From Rheum nobile (lineage: Eukaryota; Streptophyta; Magnoliopsida; Caryophyllales; Polygonaceae), in NCBI GenBank assembly GCA_027886185.1, contig WOAB01000093.1, forward strand, positions 6,014,001-6,078,000: a stretch of 64,000 bases of DNA, given 5' to 3'. How positions within the stretch are numbered: the stretch's first letter is position 1; each line of letters starts with the position of its first letter. Under the pieces are notes generated by a model, which made no database searches, was not told where the DNA came from, and was given only the letters and a program-made list of their open reading frames with translations. Below, one piece after another: positions 46,433-57,613 of the stretch. The translations under genes and the position numbers were made by a program.

Positions 46433-49400
46433 TTATTCATTTTGATGATTGAAACACAAAATATGACAATTATACATACTTACATTAATATATATTCGCT
46501 GATTTTGGCCAAAGTATACACCTCTTCCATTTGGAATGCCACGGTGAGATTCTGTTGCTACAACTGTCTTCGGCCTACCTCTTTTTTTTTTTTGTTGCGT
46601 AGGGTCAACCACTGTCTTCTTAGGAGGGGCACCATCCATCCTTGGCCTTCCCCTTGGTGTAGCCTTCATCAAGTAAATAACTAAGTTATATGGTAATACA
46701 ATTTACATAATTTTGAAGTAGAATAAATACTTACACTTTGAGGCTGGTTTCCACGCTAGGTATCTTGTCCTTTTGACTTTTGAGGGCATGTCCTCTTGTT
46801 ATGATTTTTTTCATTGCATTTACTGCATGTCATTTGAAGGCCATGCTTGGTCAGCTTGTTTTTTCTGTCAAATCTTTCATGAGGATCCTTCCTCCTATTT
46901 TTTTTGGGCCTTCCTGCTCCAACCTTCACATTCGGAGGATCCAAATCATAATTCATCTTTGTCCAGTGTTTCTCCCCGCGAATAGTTCTAATAGACCCAC
47001 TGTAAGTGCATCATACTTCTCCTTCTTAAACCAATCATAAACTAGCTTTTCCGGCTCCACCCTAATACTATTTAAAGAGGAAATTGCATGATAGCAGGGA
47101 ATGCATGTAAGATCCCATTTTCTGCATGAACAAGTTTTATCTACTATGTGCACACTGAACATGTCTGTGTGATGCATAACTTGAAACTCAGCTTCACTTG
47201 CTCGCAAGCTCACACATTGCCTTGCCTCTTCATTGGCTTTATTTAACCTTGTTTTGATTCTTGGACAAATGTCACCACTTATTTGGTTGTGCATGAGCTG
47301 ACTATTATTGAACAATCTTTCCACAATCTTTAGCCTTATTTCTTGAAGCATGTAGATCAGTGGTTTTGCTCTTGCCTCTAGTATGTAACCATTAAATGTC
47401 TCAACCAAGTTGTTAACGATTACCTCACTTTTACTTCCTGTCTTCAAGTGGGATCTACAAAAGTGTATCGGGTTCTTTTGAATGAAGTCTTCAACAACCT
47501 TCTTGCTAACCATTTCCATCTCTTTGAGTGCAATTTCAAAATCTGCCTTTGTGTTGCTCTTGCAGCCTTCCAAAAAATCATTTTGAGTTCATCCCCTTTG
47601 TGCTTCTTATGCCAATTTAGCAAATATATGCCTTGCACAATTTCTATGCTCCACATTAGGGAAGTGCTCCTTCACTTACAAAGTCCCTACAAAAGACATG
47701 TACACAGCTTCACATTTTGTCACAAAAAATACTTTTTTTCATTTTTTTTTAAATCAGTAGGCTATTGTTGTACCTTTTGTTGATCTGATGAAACAATGCA
47801 ATTACCACCACCAAATCCAGGCAAGTCTTTTTTCAAAATTTCCAAAAACCAGCTCCAAGAGTTATTGTTTTCAGCCTCCACTACAACCCATGCAATCAGA
47901 TACATATGGTTGTTTCCATCTCTACCTATTGCACATAATAACATGCCTCATAAATAGGTTTTTAAGAAACACCCATCTAGACATATTGTTAGGAAGTGAA
48001 CTTTTAAGAACTCTGATTCTCTTTCAAGTTCCCTTCCTCAGTTTTCATAGTTTTGACGATGACAAACACTTTGCTATTAATATTTCCATATGTGTTGATA
48101 AACAGGGAACTCAGGAATCGAAAATACAAGACATAGACCAAGACGCCAGATTTGGGAACTGGCAAAGGAACTGAAGTATGCCGAAGCCGCGCTTACCTGG
48201 AAAGAGATTTAAAGAGCGGCGGCGATCTGTTTAGGGTTAATCTTATCTTGGAGAGAGAAGATTAGAATATCCTTATTTCCATATATCTTTAGGAATTCTT
48301 TGTATATCTTTTATGAAAACTAAAATGTAAAATCGTTAGAGATAATATTTGGTAACAAAGATTATCTTTTCCGATTTCTTTTTTGGTTATTTTACTTGTG
48401 CATATTAACCAGCTGTAGATCATGATTCTATATGGTTGTTATGTATAAATAAAGTAATCAAACTCTCTCATTCAACTTACGTATTCACTCATTGCTTACG
48501 GAAGGAGAAAACAGAGCTTGTTCTTGTGAGAAGAACTGTGTAAGTCACTTGCTTGTTGTGTGCTTGATTTAGTCGAACTAGGTAGAGAGTCTTAAGTGTG
48601 TCTTAAATCTTTAATCTGTGTGTTCTAACCTAGTTGATTGTAATCAAATCATTAATAAAAGTAGACTTTCAAATCCTCTTGAAAGAGAGGTTGTGGGTTT
48701 TATCATGGATAACTAGTTGGTTATCAAAGGTTCCTACTCTAAGGCACTGATCTTGATTATGTGATTATTACATATTCCGCTGCTAAGGAACTGAACTCTC
48801 AATTCCCTTTGATTTCTAACACGTACGATCCTACACATATTATTGGGCGACAACCTTTAAGGAATCCCTCTCTAATTCCAACAAAACTGACATAAATTCT
48901 TTTAAACACATCCGGTGCTCTTGGAATTCTTGCCTTGTCAGTAAGCAACATATATTTGTGCTATTCTCAACTCCTTGCAATTAAGCCAAATACGAACCAA
49001 GTTTCTTGTAGTGATGTCTAATTGATCCATACAAAAGATCATTGCCATATCTTTTAACTTTATAACAACAATGCCTATTTATCCTTTTACCAAATTTCAG
49101 CAACACATCATCTTGCAGTGCCTTCCTTGACCAGCTGGGATTCTTCTTGTACTGATCCAAGTACTCCTTTGCTAAAAATCTTAGGGTCACTTGAGTCTTG
49201 TCTATTACATGTATGAATAGGATTATGTGACTTGACAACGAAAGACTCTTTCTTTCCATCCCATGAAGCATATATTTTCCACTCACAACCTTCTTTACAC
49301 TTTGCTGCCAATTTCTTATTCTTCTCTCTTTTCTACCACATAACACAATATCCTGCAAAAGCGCCATACCTGTTGACTTGTTCATTGAAAATTTCGGGTG

Positions 49401-50211
49401 CCGAAAACTTCATACCAAGCCTCCATACAAACTTCTTCAAATTGGCATCACTTTCAACTTTAAAAGCAACCCTCTTTTTGCTGCCATGCTCCTCGTAATC
49501 ACTTCTAGGTGGTGAATGCAGATATTCATCATCACTGTCAGAATTAGAATGAACTGAATTTTCCTTTTCCTGATCAACATGGATCCTCTTATGAACAACA
49601 AGCCGTGTTTCCTTATCTTGATCGACATGGATCTTCTCAGGATGAATAAATTGCATTTCCTTAATCTTTTGCCTACTATGATACCATTCTTCACCATCTT
49701 TACTTGAAGCACCCCCACTTAAAACACTATCATTCTCAGTGGAGTAAGAATCATCACCACTATCTTCATCCTCATCACCACTATCTTCAGTCTCATCACA
49801 TTCTTTAATCCCATCACCACCTTTATCCCCATCAGCGACTAACCTTCTAACTTCTAATTTTTGCCTTCTTCGAGGAAAACTTGCTTTATCAACCACATGG
49901 TCGTCAACAACCGACGTCACAAACACCTCAATCATGCCACTTTTCAGTCCATAGCCAGCCAGCTCCATTACATCAGTGTCCAACTTAATCGTTTTCAAGC
50001 CTTCACTCAAAGACATACCTGACACACAATAAAATACTTCCATAATCATCCTTTCTCTTATCATAGGGTCAGCATCTCTTATCATGTCAATTAAATCAAA
50101 ATAGCTCAAATAATCTTCATCAACTATCTCCAATTTTGCCTCAAATCCCCATTTGTATATCAATTCTGGATCTTTCTCATATTTCAGAATCATCATGAAC
50201 GCATGAGCCAA
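46433..50211 (-). pseudogene. MuDR-type MULE transposase, broken
   Basis: On the minus strand: an N-terminal region with an acidic Ser/Asp stretch; a MuDR DNA-binding domain near 49480-49200 (VWRLGMKFS, then KCKEGCEWKIYAS...HTC); the DDE core (LDGCFLK near 47978-47960, LLCAIGRDGNN near 47940, SWSWFLEIL, SSDQQK). An 87-bp intron follows (47687-47773, GTACAA...TTGTAG), then KEHFPNVEHRNC and VNNLVETFN. The SWIM finger (CSCRKWDLTCIPCYH) is at about 47130-47080, a CCHC knuckle (CSKCNEKNHNKRTC) at about 46800, and a terminal exon with AT-hook motifs GRPR and KKRGRPK. Breaks: in-frame stops at 49333 and 49105, at least three frameshifts, and the solo LTR. It would bind the TIRs and cut DNA; this copy cannot. 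Confidence 0.9.
47987..48835 (+). mobile_element. Solo LTR inside the MULE transposase
   Basis: The sequence runs from TGTTAGGAAG to GATCCTACA with a perfect 5-bp duplication CATAT (47982-47986 and 48836-48840). A TATA-like ATGTATAAAT lies at 48441-48450. It splits the transposase exactly in the motif CRPIICLDG: flank and flank read on in frame if the LTR and one duplication are ignored. This confirms the boundaries and shows the MULE was older. Confidence 0.93.
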
Positions 50212-50479
50212 TTTAAACCTATTTAGTTAACCATAACAAAAGTTTCATATGTCATCTACAAAATTTAAGTATAAACATAAGCCCTCATCAAACCTAATCA
50301 CATTGAAAAACATTAGCCTTGAAATAAATACGTACCATTGTTCTTGAAGACGATCAAGTGCACATGTAATTTCGACTCTCTATCTCTTTCAATCACCCCT
50401 CTCTAAGCATCGTTCAGTTGTTGCTCGCTATCTCTTTCAATCGCCGCTCTACAGTTCAATCATTCGATAAAACAATAAT

Positions 50480-50757
50480 TTCCCCCCCTCACAATCCCTA
50501 ATTCCCGATTTCTGTTTAATTTCCCTCACAATATCAGGCACGTGAATGGGCATATGCTTAGATGCCAAATCATCATTAAATAATGCCACAACATATATTA
50601 AAATGACACCTCATATTTTTGTGTAGAAAAAATATTAAATAATAAGTATATGTTATTATTTTAACACCATATCTAAAGTTTGGATTAATTTTTTACCTTT
50701 TGAAATGTTTTTTTTTACCACCTACCCAAAGGTTGGATTATTTTAATTAATTTTTCC
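50480..50757 (-). repeat. Right terminal inverted repeat of MULE 1
   Basis: It is complementary to the left TIR with moderate divergence. The outermost part has an extra short segment (about 50709-50735) relative to the left end. Confidence 0.9.
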
Positions 50758-50766
50758 TAATAACTA

Positions 50767-51990
50767 TCAACCAATATATGAAATCCATATAAATCACACA
50801 AGTTTTTTCAAACATTTAATTAGGCCCATAAATTACCCAATTAATTTCAGAAATAATTGTCGGCTAAATAACGAACTTAAATGACAAGAGAGAACCAACT
50901 TAATTAGATTCAGCGATAATCTAGACGAGACGATCACAGTTTATTTGTTTTCCGGAAGCCTGATCTCTGTTCCACGATAACTCTAGCAAGGTTTCATCGT
51001 TGGCGGCTCAAACGGAGACAGAATCGAGCGGGGTCGGAGGCATTTCACTCGAGGCGTTGCAAGGTTTCTCCGGATATCGATTGAGCTAGCTGGGAACGCT
51101 CATCGGCGTCGGAAAAACTGGATCAACAGTGGCTCGAAAGCACTTGGCGCATTTTTTTCCAGAATTCGCCTTCGCGAGAGTCAAGGTTCGAGCGGTTCGT
51201 TGATGGGTCAAACGACAACCAAATGATGCAAGGCCGGTGGATATGGACTCGTGAAACTGCAGGCTAGCTCCGTAAATGAATCGTGGCGGAGAAGAAGCAC
51301 CACCGACGTCGAAAAAACGGCTCCAACAGTCGCAAGAAACCAGCGAAAATTCTGGGTAGAAATAATATGGCTGATTTTGCGGGTTGAATTCTTGGGTTGT
51401 TTGAGGATGGTTTGCGACGAATTAGGAGTCAAAATCCACTAATTCAAGCATGAGGAAGACGATGGTATGGTTAGATTTTGAAATAGAGGACTGGAAGATG
51501 GTGTATCGGGGCTTCGCAGAAACTCCAATAAAAACAGAGGTTGATAATGGAGTTCGGGTTTGTGAATGAAATTGGGTGCCTAAAATGCCAGGAATGTGCT
51601 AGTATTTATAAGGCTATTGTAGCTTTCAAACCGAATATCCCGATTGCGCAATCAATGTGTCAAAACTGATTCGAACTCTTGCAGTAAGAAGTTCTCTTTT
51701 TCTTGCTAGGTAGCCAGTCTATACAAGACTCTGATCAAATTGTGAAGATTTTCATCCCGATAACCCAAAACGCGTCTTGCTTAATTTGCGAGAACACGAC
51801 ACCAATTTGGAGCCGATTATGCTGTTAATCATAGGGTTTTCAAAATCTAATAAAGCATTGATATCCCAAAATCAACGGATAGAAGATATTGTCACCCAAT
51901 ATCGCAAATTTTTGGTTTAAAATTCAAAACCCAAGCTGCGAAAGAAAAAGAGGTCAAGGCTGGTGAACAATCACTTTTTATATAGCTACG
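50767..51990 (-). other. Unassigned stretch with a minus-strand promoter-like site
   Basis: On the minus strand CCTTATAAATACT (about 51604-51616) resembles a TATA box, followed by pyrimidine-rich leader DNA and a 74-codon frame (51208-51432) without a domain. A GC-rich segment at 51000-51200 also lacks a frame. It may be the transcribed part of an LTR or a dead gene 5' end. Confidence 0.35.
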
Positions 51991-52109
51991 CGTGTGACCC
52001 TCTTTTCTAGGTAAATTGTACTTTTGACCTCTAATTTTCTAAAGTCTGGCAAAACAGTCCTCTTTTATTCACAAAAGGCAAAAAAATCGCACACTCCCTT
52101 TTTTTTTAC

Positions 52110-52220
52110 CGCGCACTCCGTCTTGTGCGGCACTTGTTGCCGCACAGAAAATGCCCCAAAAACCCGGTCTGAATCTTGGACGGCATGTCGTGCAACACAG
52201 GACGGCATGTCGCGCACTCC
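52110..52220 (+). promoter_or_regulatory. GGACGGCA palindrome cluster upstream of the PMD gene
   Basis: TGTGCGGCACTTGTTGCCGCACA (near-palindrome) is followed by two GGACGGCATGTCGTGCAAC-like copies. The same motif family occurs upstream of three other frames in this cluster (see 56455, 58165, 59180). Confidence 0.6.
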
Positions 52221-52289
52221 AATTTATTTTATTTTTTTAGCAAACCCGATTGATATTATCGATTTTTTTTTAAAACTCGGTTTAACTAT

Positions 52290-52402
52290 AGGCGGCAATT
52301 ATTGCCGCCCAAATAATGTTCAAATTTTGAACTTGGGCGGGAATAATTGCCTCCCAAATACCGTTCAAAATTTGAACTTGGGCGGTAATAATTGCCGCCC
52401 AG
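52290..52402 (+). repeat. GGGCGGTAATAATTGCCGCCC palindrome array
   Basis: Three copies of a 20-bp palindromic word (GGCGGCAATTATTGCCGCC and variants) alternate with CAAATTTTGAACTTG, itself partly palindromic. It lies between the GGACGGCA cluster and the PMD start codon. Confidence 0.85.
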
Positions 52403-52481
52403 ATTTAAAATAAAAATAAAATGACGAAGCTTTGGCGGTATTTATTTCCGCCGAAGCATCGTCTTCTCCGTTAACAATTAC

Positions 52482-55400
52482 ATGGCTTCCTCCGGCGAGT
52501 TTCCGACTGAAATGGCGGCGGTGGACGAGTTATCGGAGAACTTGCAAGAGGAGATATGGGCGGCGGTTGATAGGGAGGAGAGAAACAGGGCGGCGGCCAG
52601 AGATCTCGGCGGCGGCGATCCGTTGGACTCGACGGCGGAAAGCTTATGGCGGGGTATTGTAGGCGGTGTCGTCGGGGTGGAGGAGGCGGAATCTGGGCGG
52701 GCCGGGCGGCACCTAGTACCGTCCAGATCTGGTTGGCGGCGAGGATCTTGGCGGATATCGGCGACGTGGAGGATACCGACGACTCTCTTGGCGGCGGCGA
52801 CATGGAGGTTGGCGGCTGCGGCGTTTCCGGTGAGGAGGTTGGCGGCGGTGACATTTCCGGCCAGGAGGTTGGCGGCGGCGAGGAGGAGAGATTGCCGGCT
52901 AGGACCGAGGAGATGGATATCGGGGTGGACAATGCTTTGGACGTGGCGTTGTCGGTTGCTATGGAGGCAGTGGATGGGTTGGCCGGGAATCTTGTTTGTC
53001 AAAAGCGAAAATATGAACGGAGGGCGACCGAAAAGGTATGTATTTTCATTTGTTTTAATTTGTTAAACGTAATTTAATTAATAAAATTTTGACTGTAATT
53101 TTACAGTGTAATTTTAGGCTTCTAGACTTAATTTTTTTTGTATTTAATCATAATTAAAAATGACATTACAAGCATTAGGCTCAATTTTGTTGCTAAATGT
53201 TATGTATAATAATAAAACGATTAAATAAGATTAAATGTTATGTATAATAATAAAACGGCCAATTGAAAATAATTTTCTTTAACAATAAATCTAACCATAT
53301 AACTAAAAAGTACTATAAATATATTTAATAATAATAATATGTAAATATTTAATATAATGATTATATAAATCATTAATTTTTGGTAGTAATGAAAATGTAA
53401 AATAGTTATATTTCTTGTGGCAAAATAGGATGTATTGGTTAAAATAAAATGGTCGGATCGAGAAAGTCGCCCTACTACTGCATCTGCTTGCAAGAGGAGG
53501 GTTGTGGGTGTCTCGCATGAGACAGAGGTGGGTAGTGAGGACGATGTTGGTTCCGTCCGTTCAGATGACGATGTGATTATGGAGGATACCCCTACCACTA
53601 CATCTACAAAGGATACATACTTTACTATCGGCTCTTCTACTCTCCCGGAGGATCCATTGCCTACCTCCGCCAGCATAGATGTTGAGCCTATTGCTTCCAT
53701 ATCAGGGGCACCAGATTTGGAGGACCCACCTCAGCAGATCCCACCTCCGCCGGAGCCAGCTCAACAGTATCCTCCTGTGTTGAAGAACTTTGATACGCAC
53801 ATTGCGGAGCTGAGATGGAGGAGGGCGTTACTGGATCCTCCTAAGGACGTTGTTAGGAGTTTGTGGGTTCAGACACGCCCTACACAATTTGCGTTTTGCT
53901 TGATTTTCAGTTTGGAAATGCTGATCACACCCTCATTTCAGCGTTCGTCGAGCGCTGGCATCCAGAGACGAACACCTTCCACTTTCCCTTCGGCGAGATA
54001 GGTCCTATGCTACATGACGTTATGATGATTCTAGGGCTGCCGATTGAGGGATTTGAAGTGACGTCACCATGGACCGGTCAGAATAGCGAGCTGGCAAAGT
54101 GTGAGGCGTTGTTCGAGTATCTGTTTGGCATTGATTCGGAGTACAATTTAGATGATGATGATGATGACATGGTCTGTGAGCTTAGGAAGGGCCATGTCAA
54201 GCAATTTCAGTTAGGGAGGCATGTGCAGAGGATGATTGAGGAGGGTGCATATCCAGAGGATATAGCAGCTGGTTTCTTGTGACACACCATGTCGGCTAGT
54301 CTTTTCGTTGACAAGTCGACGAACGAGCTGAGGACTACGTTGTTACCTCTTTTTGTGGATTGGGAGTGTGTCGTTCATAAAGCTTAGGGCACCGGGGTTC
54401 TAGCTTTCCTTTTTAGAAACCTCGGAGAGGCTTCTCGACGCGGAGCTGCACAGTTGGCCGGTTACACACGTCTCTTAGAGGTAGACCTTTATTATAGTTC
54501 AATTGTAATTTAAATCATTAATATAAGGTGTTTAATTGTTTATAACTAATGTCTTTATTCCTCCATATGTAGGTTTGGATTTGGACATACTTTGTATACT
54601 TCCCGGGCAACCCTAACCTCAAGGAAGGTGCGGACGACGACCTTCGACGCATTGCACGATATTGCGTTGGTCGGACCCCTGTCCGTTTAAGTGGCAACCA
54701 GTTACACTATAGACGGATACTGGACAAGTATAGGCCAGAGGATGTACGTATTCTTATTCCATTTTAATATACTATAAGATAGGCTTAATGATATATTAAT
54801 ATATGTTTTGTATTTTTATATTAATTGCAGATACGGTGGATGCCGTATGAGGGTCTTGATTTTCGAGGTGCTCATAGGGCCTCCACGTATCGAGGGACTA
54901 TTTGTTTTCTCGATGTAGAGGAGCCCTACATGCCAGATAGGCTTATCCGCCAGTTCGGTTATCGACAGAGCAGGCCCCTCGATATCATAGAGCCTCGGGT
55001 TGCAGTGCGTCCTCATGATTTTAAGGGGAAGAGGCGATACCTCTTGTACTTTGACCCACATTGGCACAGGTGGGACCAACTTGAGCATCATCTTTGCCCT
55101 TACATCTTGACGAGTCCTCCTTCCACGATGGCTTGGGATGTCTACGACGCGTACCTGGACTGGTATCTACAGGTGTCGCATCCTTACGTGAGTCCGCATG
55201 CGCCAGTCCAGCCTCATATTTCTAGAAGTGGGACTAGTTTGAGCATCATCTTGAGCATCATATTTGTTCTTAATAATTATTTTAGGGAAATCCATGTATT
55301 TAAAATGTTTATTTTCATTTACAGCGTGTGACGATGGGCAAGGCGTATGTTCAGGACATTATAGAGGCAAGTGGTGGCGATTTGCTACACTGGCAACATA

Positions 55401-55699
55401 TATATGACATACTTGTCAGCGACGTCATCCATGTAGCTTCTCCGCTTGTACGGGCATCACAGATGTATTCTCATCCCTCTAGTGCAACCGAGTCTTCTAG
55501 TGCAGCCGAGATACGAGCACGTTGGCAGCATGTGCATTCTATATTTGATAGAGAGAAGGCCGAATCATCTAGGATGGCAGAAGAGCGTGCAGCAGCTCAG
55601 CAGGCAGCGTCTCAACCTATGCCGGTGGATACTCCAGTTTGGGCACCTGGCGTGGATTCGGGCGACGATGTGTGCTTGGGTAGTGATTCTGATAGTTGA
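52482..55699 (+). pseudogene. Plant mobile domain (PMD, MAIN-like) gene, broken
   Basis: The PMD family includes the Arabidopsis MAIN/MAIL1 proteins and versions carried by plant transposons. Here a Gly/Glu-rich N-terminus (52482-53035; frame change near 52700-52740) ends at a donor GTATGT. The next exon (about 53413-54485) has an acidic/Pro-rich linker, then the PMD hallmark LISAFVERWHPETNTFHFPF, HDVMMILGLPIEG. After an intron (acceptor at about 54572) comes WIWTYFVYFPG, then a donor near 54744 and an exon 54831-55190 with IRWMPY, YMPDRLIRQFGY, WDVYDAYLDWY. The last exon from 55323 ends in an acidic tail at 55699. Defects: a frameshift near 53860 and in-frame stops at about 54281 and 54386 where Trp is expected. 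It is transposon-borne rather than the host gene, judged by context. Confidence 0.85.
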
Positions 55700-55978
55700 G
55701 ATATACTTATTTTTGTAAAACGTTTATTTAGATGTGGAGGAGTGACTTTTGTAGTGACTTTTGTAAAACATTTATTTCTAGTTTGACTTCTTTGTTCATC
55801 CATATTGGTTTTTGTAGATTTTCGTTCGGTTATTTCTATAAGAAATCGATAATAAATTACTTCATTAAAACCATAGAATACAATCCAACATTCGAAATAA
55901 AAAAATACATAAACATTCTAAAAATTAATAAATAGTACAACATTAGAAACAACAATCATACAAGGAATCGTGAAGGTC

Positions 55979-56308
55979 CTACTCCATGCGGAAGACAATG
56001 TCGCCGACCACGTACAAAGAAACCTCCTCACGATTGGTAAGGTAATTTATCGCTACTATGTCTTCGGCCCCTACAACTTGCTTCAACACACGAGGTAATG
56101 TGGCGGAGTACGGGTAATAAAAGACCCTTCTCACAGCGGGCCACTCCTCTCCAGCAATCAACTTCACGAACTCCAAGCACTCTAACCCAGCGGTAACGAT
56201 GTCTTATTTCACCTCTACGGTCCCCCCTTCATAACGGTGTGAATAGCCCACCTCCTAGGCCCCGTCAACCCGGACCAATTGTCGGCCCTGATAGATTTTC
56301 AAAGGCAT
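55979..56308 (-). pseudogene. Small unrecognised ORF, homologous to that at 59477
   Basis: On the minus strand a 109-codon frame starts MPLKIYQGRQ and ends GDIVFRME. Two in-frame stops interrupt it (TAG 56257-56255 and a TAA about 16 codons later). It aligns with the plus-strand frame at 59477: both have M-x-L-K-x-Y, Y-x-GG, FYYP or FYFP, a P-x-x-L-x-x-V segment, and V-x-L-Y near the end. A TATA box lies upstream at 56411-56420. I cannot assign a family; an N-terminal PB1-like segment of a MULE transposase is one possibility. Confidence 0.5.
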
Positions 56309-56410
56309 AGCGTGGCAGTAAGTAATATAACGGCTTGGACTTGGTGATGACATAGAGGGTAATACGAGGTTTCTTTTTATATCCATATGATGTAGCAACA
56401 AAATGAGGTT

Positions 56411-56420
56411 TCTATTTATA
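56411..56420 (-). promoter_or_regulatory. TATA box of the minus-strand small ORF
   Basis: TATAAATAGA on the minus strand, about 105 bases before the start codon. Confidence 0.55.
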
Positions 56421-56454
56421 GCCATTTCATATGATCGTTTGTGACAAATTTCAC

Positions 56455-56600
56455 CATTCTGGGCGGCACATGGTGCAGCACAAAAACATTCTGTGCTACA
56501 ACATGTGTCGTCCAGAACGGTCATTTTTTGACAAGTTTTGGGTGGCAACATGTGCAGCCCAAAATGTTTATTGGGCGGCTCTATGTGTCGTCCAAGTCAT
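56455..56600 (-). promoter_or_regulatory. GGACGGCAC palindrome cluster upstream of the 56308 ORF
   Basis: Four copies in mixed orientation: GGGCGGCACATGGTGCAGCAC at 56460, GTGCTACAACATGTGTCGTCC near 56492, GGGTGGCAACATGTGCAGCCC near 56539, and GGGCGGCTCTATGTGTCGTCC near 56573. They sit 35-180 bases upstream of the TATA box. Confidence 0.65.
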
Positions 56601-56789
56601 TCATTTTTGTTTTATATGCTGCATGATAATGGCCACATAGTGTTTTTATACATTTCCAACCTTACGTAAGTATAACAGACATCAAACTTATGATATCGAA
56701 GAAATCATAACCAAAATATAATATATTGCATTACAAATCCACATGATTACATAGCAGCGTAAGCCTTCGATAACCAAGTCAAAATAACT

Positions 56790-57122
56790 ACAGGATTGAG
56801 TTGGTGTCATTGCCTTGTGGCCATTATACCGTTCATCGCCTCAAGAATCCTATAGAAGCCTCCGATAACCAAGTCAAACTCGCCGAACTTGGTGATTTGC
56901 CCCTTTCCCTCGCAGCAACACATAAATACCTGGATTCTAAAAAAATTGGTTTCTGAACCGGAGTTTGTAGATTCCAAATATTTATGTGGTACTGCAAGAA
57001 AAAGGGGCAAATCAGCAAGTTCGGCGGGTTTGACTTGGTTATCGGAGGCTTACACTTCTATAGGATTCCTGAGGCGATGAACGGTATAATGGCCACAATG
57101 CAATGACACCAACTCAATCCTG
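56790..57122. repeat. Large hairpin 1 (inverted duplication)
   Basis: The arms, about 56790-56950 and 56960-57122, are about 90% complementary, with a very short loop. Shared words include GATTGAGTTGGTGTCATTG, GGCCATTATACCGTTCATCG and GATAACCAAGTCAAAC. In one frame the arms read GGF-YRILEAMNGIMAT, so they look like an inverted duplication of an exon. Confidence 0.88.
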
Positions 57123-57184
57123 TAATAATAACATTATTCATACATGGTAAGACTTATTTAATAAAAAAACTAACAACATCCAAA

Positions 57185-57565
57185 TAACTACAAAATTGAG
57201 TTGGTGTCATTGTGTTGTGCAGATTATCCCGTTCACCGCCTCAAGAATTCTAAAGAAGGATGAGCCTTCGATGACCAGGTCGAATATGTCGAACATGTTG
57301 ATTTGCCCCTTCTTCTGGCAACAGCACAGAAATACTTCGAATCTACAAACCCCGGTTTAATATTATAAGGAGCTTATTATAATATTGAACCAGAATTTGT
57401 AGATTCGAAGTATTTATGTGCTGCTGCCAGAAAAAGGAGTAGATCAGCATGTTCGACGTGTTCGACCTGGTCATCGAAGGCTCATCCTTCTTTAGAATTC
57501 TTGAGGCGGTGAACGGGATAATGGCCACAAGGCAATGACACCAACCGAATGCTGTAATAATAACA
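57185..57565. repeat. Large hairpin 2 (inverted duplication), paralog of hairpin 1
   Basis: The arms, about 57190-57368 and 57373-57562, centre on an A/T loop (TTATAAGGAGCTTATTATAA). They share GATCAGC/TTCGA, TTCTTGAGGCGGTGAACGGGATAA and the outer GACACCAAC word with hairpin 1. Both hairpins are followed by GTAATAATAACATTATTCAT, so the whole hairpin unit was tandemly duplicated and then diverged. Confidence 0.88.
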
Positions 57566-57613
57566 TTATTCATACAATTGAAGACTTATGTAATCAAAAA
57601 ACATGGTTATAAC

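Larger units (their letters stand above)
42833..50757 (-). mobile_element. Complete 7.9 kb Mutator-like element (MULE 1)
   Basis: A perfect 9-bp duplication TAATAACTA flanks it (42824-42832 and 50758-50766), the MULE signature. Terminal inverted repeats of about 265-280 bp begin GGGAAAATTAACCC on the left and GGAAAAATTAATTAA on the right. The transposase is on the minus strand (46433-50211), and a GRF-finger reading frame is on the plus strand near the left end. Later insertions are Helitron 2 at the inner edge of the left TIR and a solo LTR in the transposase. The transposase is broken, but the ends could still be recognised in trans. Confidence 0.92.

Noticed and set aside
52471..53002. Long Pro/Ser/Arg-rich minus-strand frames opposite the PMD N-terminus
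   Set aside because: Shadow of the GGCGG-rich sense strand. The sense side has splice sites and a known domain downstream.
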